A DNA stretch of 6,885 bases from contig CALFYA010000347.1 in the NCBI GenBank assembly GCA_937952925.1, positions 1 through 6,885 of the forward strand, read 5' to 3'. The first letter of the stretch is position 1, and every line of letters starts with the position of its first letter. This document shows positions 1 through 3,484 of the stretch, one piece after another. Made by a program: the position numbers and the translations under genes. The stretch comes from an uncultured Moraxellaceae bacterium (GTDB taxonomy: Bacteria; Pseudomonadota; Gammaproteobacteria; Pseudomonadales; Moraxellaceae). Below the pieces are notes generated by a model. It ran no database searches and had not been told where the DNA came from. It saw nothing but the letters and a program-made list of their open reading frames with translations.

Positions 1-545
1 ACAGCGAACACGACAACTTGCTGGCGCGACTAGGCACGGCAGTCGGCAAATATTGGATTTGCAAACGTGCACCCAATCACAGCTATGAAGCGATGGAATG
101 TATTGGCGGCAATGGGGTGATGGAAGACTCCATGATGCCACGGCTGTATCGCGAAGCAGTGATCAACCCAATTTGGGAAGGTAGCGGCAATGTGCAATGT
201 TTGGATGTGCTGCGGGCGATGGGCAAAAACCCCGCGGTACTCGATGCCATGTTTAGTGAGCTTGAACGTGCGCGTGGGGGACACAGCGATTTTGATCGGG
301 CGCTGATTCGCCTACAACAACAATTTGCCGATGTCAGCCAACTTGAATATCGTGCACGCGATATCGTTGATCAGCTTGCCCTTGCGCTCCAAGCAGCACT
401 ATTAATTCAACATGCACCTCATCCGGTCAGTGATGCCTTTTGTCGCTCGCGCTTGGGTGTGTATGGATTGCATAATTATGGTGCATTACCGAGTGGAATC
501 GACGTGTCTAGCCTGTTGGCACGCGCCAATCCGCATCAATCTTAA
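1..545 (+). CDS. AidB-type acyl-CoA dehydrogenase, C-terminal part
   Basis: This is the 3' end of a flavin-dependent acyl-CoA dehydrogenase of the AidB / isovaleryl-CoA dehydrogenase-like branch. The 5' end lies outside the window: the frame is open from base 3, and the TTG at 18 is not a convincing start. The visible part reads ARLGTAVGKYWICKR, then the family signature ECIGGNGVMED, PRLYREAVINPIWEGSGN and CLDVLRAM. These correspond to the C-terminal four-helix domain that closes over FAD and acyl-CoA. The downstream FDRALIRLQQQ block also matches what I recall of E. coli AidB, where that segment is FDRA-RLQQQ. About 180 codons are present of an expected 540-560, so about one third. AidB proteins are FAD-binding and linked to the alkylation response, but many homologues are annotated only as acyl-CoA dehydrogenases, so the substrate is unknown. 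The gap to the next gene is 61 bases, so co-transcription with the regulator is possible but not shown. Confidence 0.93.
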   Translation, partial: SEHDNLLARLGTAVGKYWICKRAPNHSYEAMECIGGNGVMEDSMMPRLYREAVINPIWEGSGNVQCLDVLRAMGKNPAVLDAMFSELERARGGHSDFDRALIRLQQQFADVSQLEYRARDIVDQLALALQAALLIQHAPHPVSDAFCRSRLGVYGLHNYGALPSGIDVSSLLARANPHQS

Positions 546-555
546 ACTCTATGCT

Positions 556-590
556 GTGTGGGTGGTGTAGAGCGATACCACACCCACCAC
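556..590. promoter_or_regulatory. Imperfect inverted repeat between aidB-like gene and paaX-like gene
   Basis: The short gap between the two genes holds a GT-rich arm (556-568) and a complementary AC-rich arm (577-590). The best uninterrupted pairing is TGGGTG at 559-564 with CACCCA at 581-586, with a 16-base loop and weaker flanking pairs. No T-run follows, so it is a poor intrinsic terminator. It lies just before the ribosome binding site of the regulator, which would suit an autoregulatory operator. It does not resemble the E. coli PaaX operator as I recall it. The role is open. Confidence 0.3.
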
Positions 591-593
591 ATC

Positions 594-599
594 AGAGGA
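594..599 (+). promoter_or_regulatory. Ribosome binding site of the PaaX-family gene
   Basis: AGAGGA ends 7 bases before the ATG at 607. It is a strong Shine-Dalgarno match at good spacing and fixes that start. Confidence 0.8.
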
Positions 600-606
600 A
601 CATCCC

Positions 607-1503
607 ATGAAACCCAATGGCAAAAATCTGATTCTTGAACTCCTGATGGCGAATCAAAACCAAGCGATTAGCGCCAAAGAAGCGATTGCTGCTGCAGCAT
701 TGTTTGGCATGACCCCCAACACCATCCGTGTGGCGTTGGCACGCCTGAGTGCTGAGGGACTGCTGATGGGTGCCGGACGTGGCAGCTATCAATTGGGTCA
801 TCAAGCAGTGGGACTTGCCCAAGATCTTGCCAAATGGCGGCAGATTGAGCAGCGGTTGCGTCCGTGGCATGGCGATTATATTGCGGTGTATAGCGCAGGG
901 TTGGGGCGTACCGACCGCACCGCACTGCGGCGGCGTGAGCGCGCATTGGAGATGCTGGGTTTTGCAGAGTTGGGTAAAGGCTTACACATCCGTCCCAATA
1001 ATATCGAAACCGATGTGGCGGCAGTCCGGCAGCGTCTGATGAGCTTGGGATTGGAGCCATCGGCGTATGTGTGCCGGATGGATCAGCTTGATCCTGAGCA
1101 TGACGAGCAATTGCACCATCTGTGGGATGGACGTGCGCTTAATCAACACTACGACACCATCCAACGCCAGCTCAATGAGTGGCTCAGTCATGCCGATCAA
1201 CTCGATCTTGAAGTGGCTGCCCGCGAAGCGTTTTTGCTGGGTCGTGCGGCAATCCGGCAAATGGTGTTTGATCCGTTGCTGCCCGAGCCATTGATTGACC
1301 AACAATGCCGCCATGAATTTTTTGAATGTGTCCGTCAATACGACCGTGTCGGTCGGCGGATTTGGCAACAAGTCCGTTTGGTTGATCGTGTGACCCCGAT
1401 TGCTGAAGACGACTTGAATCCCCCTTCGGTGATGTTAGCCCCTGCGCCCTCAGTGCTACGCCGTGAACTCGATGATTTGGAGAATCCCCCACATGTCTAC
1501 TAA
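607..1503 (+). CDS. PaaX-family transcriptional regulator
   Basis: A 298-residue protein, close to the usual PaaX length of about 300. Residues 6-64 form a winged helix-turn-helix: helix around ISAKEAIAAAALFG, recognition helix around TPNTIRVALARLSAEG, and wing around LLMGAGRGSYQLG. Residues about 78-165 (from WRQIEQRLRPWHGDYIAVY to YVCRMDQLD) fit the middle ferredoxin-like domain that the family shares in fold with Cas2. Residues about 175-258 are the helical C-terminal domain (LGRAAIRQMVFDPLLPEPL and HEFFECVRQYDRVGRRIW). E. coli PaaX represses phenylacetate catabolism and is relieved by phenylacetyl-CoA. No phenylacetate genes are visible here. The neighbours are an acyl-CoA dehydrogenase and a fatty acid desaturase, so a different acyl-CoA ligand and local targets are more likely, which is inference. 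Its last 11 bases overlap the desaturase start, which suggests translational coupling. Confidence 0.9.
   Translation: MKPNGKNLILELLMANQNQAISAKEAIAAAALFGMTPNTIRVALARLSAEGLLMGAGRGSYQLGHQAVGLAQDLAKWRQIEQRLRPWHGDYIAVYSAGLGRTDRTALRRRERALEMLGFAELGKGLHIRPNNIETDVAAVRQRLMSLGLEPSAYVCRMDQLDPEHDEQLHHLWDGRALNQHYDTIQRQLNEWLSHADQLDLEVAAREAFLLGRAAIRQMVFDPLLPEPLIDQQCRHEFFECVRQYDRVGRRIWQQVRLVDRVTPIAEDDLNPPSVMLAPAPSVLRRELDDLENPPHVY
1479..1482 (+). promoter_or_regulatory. Ribosome binding site deciding the desaturase start
   Basis: GGAG lies 10 bases before the ATG at 1493, inside the end of the paaX-like gene. It favours 1493 over the upstream in-frame ATG at 1463, which would add ten residues lying entirely within the PaaX coding sequence. 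Confidence 0.6.
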
Positions 1504-2500
1504 GCCCGATGTCAAGCTACGCCCACAAGATGTGCTCTCTGCACAAGAGATTGCGCAATTCACCCAACGTTCTGATTGGATGGGGTGGTGGGCGGTGCTC
1601 TCGACGTGGGCAGTGATTGCAGTCACTTTATATATATTTATATATAGTTTGGAGCATGCGGCGATTGGCGTGAGTGTGGTGGTGGGGCTGTTGGCACTGG
1701 TGATTTTGGCTGGGCGGCAGCTGTGCTTGGGCATTCTGACTCACGAAGCAGCGCACTCGACCTTGTTTGCCAGTCGCAAGCTCAACGATTGGGTTGGTGA
1801 TTGGCTGTGTGCCAAGCCGGTGTGGAATAGTTTGCACGATTATCGGCCTTATCATTTGCAGCATCATGCGCATACCTCGACCGATTTAGATCCCGATTTG
1901 TCGTTGGTGGCCGGTTTACCCACCACGCGTGTATCGCTGTCTCGCAAATTTGCTCGCGATCTGGTGGGGATCACTGGCATCAAGTTTGTGATCGGTCGCA
2001 TCCTGATGGACTTAGGGATTTTCAAATGGTCGGTGACCAATCGGGTCGAACGCTTGCCCCAAGCAGGGCGTGCATGGTGGGATTATCCGCTGTGTTTGAT
2101 CCGCAACAGTTATGGCATGTTGCTGACCAATGGCCTGATGCTGAGTCTGTTGTGGTGGGCAGGTCACCCACTGGTCTATGGCTTATGGGTGTTGGCCTAC
2201 ATCACACCGTTTCCGCTATTTATTCGACTGCGTTCGATGGCTGAGCATGGCGGACGTGAGTCGAGTGCATCAGTACTGATCAATACTCGTACCACCCAAG
2301 CCGGTTGGCTCGCACGCGCCACGGTTGCACCCATTCATGTCAATTATCATATCGAGCATCATTTGATGGCAGGTGTGCCTTATTTTCGGCTCCCTGCACT
2401 GCACCAGTTGTTGCTTGAGCGAGGAGTGGTGGCGACAGCACCAAGCTATCGTCAGGTGATTTTGGCGTTGAGCAGTTTGAAACAATCAAATATCATATAA
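1493..2500 (+). CDS. Membrane-bound fatty acid desaturase
   Basis: A 335-residue integral-membrane di-iron desaturase. All three histidine boxes are present: HEAAH at 84-88, HLQHHAH at 121-127 and HIEHH at 286-290, with an extra EHGG at 251-254. Hydrophobic segments lie at about 32-51, 57-82, 206-224 and 226-245, which fits the usual four-helix arrangement with the boxes facing the cytoplasm. The family inserts double bonds into acyl chains using oxygen and electrons from a ferredoxin or similar donor. Some members instead hydroxylate, and regiospecificity cannot be read from sequence. The start at 1493 is chosen for the GGAG upstream and the 11-base overlap with the regulator. One oddity is that codons for residues 46-51 (LYIFIY) are pure A/T and include two ATA codons, in a gene otherwise about half G+C. 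The stop codon sits inside a 20-bp AT palindrome. Confidence 0.93.
   Translation: MSTKPDVKLRPQDVLSAQEIAQFTQRSDWMGWWAVLSTWAVIAVTLYIFIYSLEHAAIGVSVVVGLLALVILAGRQLCLGILTHEAAHSTLFASRKLNDWVGDWLCAKPVWNSLHDYRPYHLQHHAHTSTDLDPDLSLVAGLPTTRVSLSRKFARDLVGITGIKFVIGRILMDLGIFKWSVTNRVERLPQAGRAWWDYPLCLIRNSYGMLLTNGLMLSLLWWAGHPLVYGLWVLAYITPFPLFIRLRSMAEHGGRESSASVLINTRTTQAGWLARATVAPIHVNYHIEHHLMAGVPYFRLPALHQLLLERGVVATAPSYRQVILALSSLKQSNII
1630..1646 (+). repeat. AT-rich 17-bp word, copy 1, inside the desaturase
   Basis: ATATATATTTATATATA occurs here within the first membrane segment of the desaturase and again at 2501-2517, just after its stop codon. Both copies are identical over 17 bases. The word stands out from its roughly 50% GC surroundings. 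Confidence 0.6.
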
Positions 2501-2514
2501 ATATATATTTATAT
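2495..2514. repeat. 20-bp perfect AT palindrome across the desaturase stop codon
   Basis: ATATAAATATATATTTATAT is its own reverse complement and contains the TAA stop at 2498-2500. Its right part overlaps copy 2 of the 17-bp word (2501-2517). No T-run follows, so it is not a standard terminator. It could be a mRNA-end hairpin, a binding site for a protein that prefers curved AT DNA, or simply low-complexity sequence. Confidence 0.6.
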
Positions 2515-2517
2515 ATA
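2501..2517 (+). repeat. AT-rich 17-bp word, copy 2, just after the desaturase
   Basis: Identical to 1630-1646. The two copies are 871 bp apart, start to start, and bracket most of the desaturase gene. Confidence 0.6.
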
Positions 2518-2538
2518 AGCTTAAAGAACAATCGCTCG

Positions 2539-2718
2539 TCTGGCCTGCATTTGCCGCTATGCTGTGCATGTCCAGATGGATGTGACAACGGATGTTGCAC
2601 AATCACAAGATATCTAGATGATACTGATGAGGAGTGGGTTGTCAGTCAAAAAGGCAAAATTGATCACTCCACAGTTGGTGCACAATTGAAACGGTTGAGT
2701 GTAAGTGACGACGTTTAG
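2539..2718 (+). pseudogene. Possible gene remnant: start-less Cys-rich frame
   Basis: One + frame stays open from 2419 to the TAG at 2716-2718. Its first part overlaps the desaturase in another frame. Beyond the desaturase it reads as a protein-like segment: SSGLHLPLCCACPDGCDNGC, then a charged tail with DDTDEEW and AQLKRLSVSDD. There are six Cys within about 14 residues. It has no ATG or GTG, only a TTG at 2551 with no clear ribosome binding site. I do not recognise it. It may be the C-terminal remnant of a lost gene, or a chance open frame of about 60 codons. If it is real coding sequence, the ATTGAAAC at 2685-2692 is explained by its AQLKR codons rather than by a decayed CRISPR repeat. Confidence 0.2.
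2661..2692 (+). CRISPR. Possible degenerate CRISPR repeat, 3' tag only
   Basis: The last 8 bases, ATTGAAAC (2685-2692), match the 3' tag of the repeat at 2726-2757, and the two tags end exactly 65 bases apart. A type I-C unit is a repeat of about 32 plus a spacer of 33-36. Allowing one deletion, GGTGC just upstream aligns with GGGGC of the good repeat. The rest does not match and no stem is evident. The 33 bases between (2693-2725) would be the spacer. The similarity could be chance. Confidence 0.22.
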
Positions 2719-2725
2719 CACACGG

Positions 2726-2757
2726 CTTCGCCCTCGTGTGGGGGCGTGGATTGAAAC
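2726..2757 (+). CRISPR. Single type I-C-like CRISPR repeat (orphan)
   Basis: The 3' part reads GGGGGCGTGGATTGAAAC (2740-2757), and CGCCC (2729-2733) can pair with GGGCG (2742-2746) to give the short stem of this repeat class. Translated in one frame, the region gives PRVGAWIET, the familiar spurious peptide of type I-C repeat arrays. The final 27 or so bases fit the class well, while the first four or five look changed. There is no second good copy at +65 (about 2791-2822), no array and no cas gene. It could be the relic of a lost array, a solitary guide-like RNA unit, or a mobile fragment. The call rests on my memory of repeat consensus sequences. Confidence 0.6.
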
Positions 2758-2810
2758 GCTGCATCCTACCGTTATTGGCTCACCGTCGCATAAGCAGTCT
2801 TACCAAGGCT

Positions 2811-2847
2811 CAACAAAAGAGCTGTCGGCAATTCCTCCCGCCAGCTC
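2811..2847 (-). terminator. Intrinsic terminator of the three-gene - strand operon
   Basis: Read on the - strand, GAGCTG (2847-2842) pairs with CAGCTC (2824-2819). After one mismatch come three more pairs (2840-2838 with 2828-2826), leaving a 9-base loop, and TTTTGTTG follows directly. It starts 36 bases after the membrane-protein stop codon. On the + strand there is no T-run, so it works for the operon and not for the desaturase. Confidence 0.7.
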
Positions 2848-2883
2848 AAGCATTAAACCTACACCACCAGACAATCCCCCAAT

Positions 2884-3468
2884 TTATTTGCTATGGGTGA
2901 CTTCCGCCAACAACAATCCACCCTCTCCCATTTTGGACAGAACACGAATACTATGCACAGGATAATAGATCTGAGGCTGTGTCCGCATCGCCTCATGAAT
3001 TGGCGCAAAATCAGCCAAATTTAAAAATGAATTGATGGTATGCAACACTCGATAAGCGGATGCTTTCTGACCATTTCCAGCCATATCGACAATATGGAAA
3101 ATCCCAATAATCACCGTTAAAATCGGTAAGAAATACTTGGATACCCCATAACTGACCTGATCTTTTAGCCCCTCTTGCCTGATCAACAACATCAGCACAA
3201 TCCCAATTGCCACAATGTGCGCGGTCACAAACGCATAAATCAACCACTTCGCCGTGTCATTTAGGTTGATATACTTATTATACTGATAAGTATACGTTGT
3301 CCCCAAAGAAATGGCTTTAATCCCATAGTTAATGTTTTTGAGGATGCTCGCATCGGGTGCAGCAGGCTCGGTGGCTTCTATCGCTTTTAATGGGAGGAGA
3401 AACCAAGAGCCCACAATCGTTGTGGTTGCACTCACATACCCATTAACCTTAAAAAATGTATCGCTCAT
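2884..3468 (-). CDS. Membrane protein of unknown function, last gene of the operon
   Basis: A 194-residue protein I do not recognise. Clear hydrophobic segments lie at about 75-96 (WLIYAFVTAHIVAIGIVLML) and 113-131 (FLPILTVIIGIFHIVDMA), with a weaker one at about 12-28 (TTTIVGSWFLLPL). Between the first and second is a polar loop rich in Tyr and Asn (TYTYQYNKYINLND). The C-terminal 60 residues are soluble and contain ADFAPIHEAMR and VHSIRVLSKMGEGG. There is no lipobox or cleavable signal. The start is fixed by AGGGAG 7 bases upstream; the other nearby ATG (at 3473) runs straight into TGA. It follows the 903-residue gene by 16 bases and precedes a good terminator, so it is made with that protein. 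Its size, hydrophobicity and position would suit an immunity, anchoring or export partner, but that is inference from context only. Confidence 0.8.
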   Translation of the reverse strand: MSDTFFKVNGYVSATTTIVGSWFLLPLKAIEATEPAAPDASILKNINYGIKAISLGTTYTYQYNKYINLNDTAKWLIYAFVTAHIVAIGIVLMLLIRQEGLKDQVSYGVSKYFLPILTVIIGIFHIVDMAGNGQKASAYRVLHTINSFLNLADFAPIHEAMRTQPQIYYPVHSIRVLSKMGEGGLLLAEVTHSK

Positions 3469-3475
3469 ATCATGA

Positions 3476-3481
3476 CTCCCT
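3476..3481 (-). promoter_or_regulatory. Ribosome binding site of the 194-residue membrane protein
   Basis: On the - strand AGGGAG ends 7 bases before the ATG at 3468. It lies in the 16-base gap after the previous stop codon, so the pair is probably translationally coupled. Confidence 0.75.
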
Positions 3482-3484
3482 GTC

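Larger units (their letters stand above)
2501..2883. other. Convergent intergenic region with no firm gene
   Basis: This stretch of 383 bases separates two convergent transcription units. It holds the AT palindrome, a start-less Cys-rich reading frame (to 2718), a CRISPR-like repeat (2726-2757) with a possible degenerate partner (2661-2692), and the terminator of the - strand operon (2811-2847). I see no tRNA, no complete insertion sequence and no T-tracted terminator for the + strand desaturase. Confidence 0.6.

Noticed and set aside
668..1060. - strand open frame of 130 codons
   Set aside because: Antisense shadow of the PaaX-family gene, with no ribosome binding site and no recognisable motif.
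1463..1492. Longer desaturase start at 1463
   Set aside because: It would add ten residues lying wholly within the paaX-like gene, while the ATG at 1493 has a GGAG before it and gives a typical N-terminus.
2495..2514. AT palindrome as the intrinsic terminator of the desaturase
   Set aside because: The stem would be all A-T and no T-tract follows, so it lacks the features of a Rho-independent terminator.
2758..2822. A further CRISPR repeat one period downstream
   Set aside because: Nothing near 2791-2822 resembles the repeat or its ATTGAAAC tag, so there is no array on that side.
2705..2965. + strand frame containing PRVGAWIET
   Set aside because: That peptide is the well-known false translation of a type I-C repeat. 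The frame also runs into the antisense of the membrane-protein gene and lacks a sensible protein pattern.
3471..3473. Upstream ATG for the membrane protein (- strand)
   Set aside because: It reads ATG ATA TGA and stops at once. The ATG at 3468 has the properly spaced AGGGAG.
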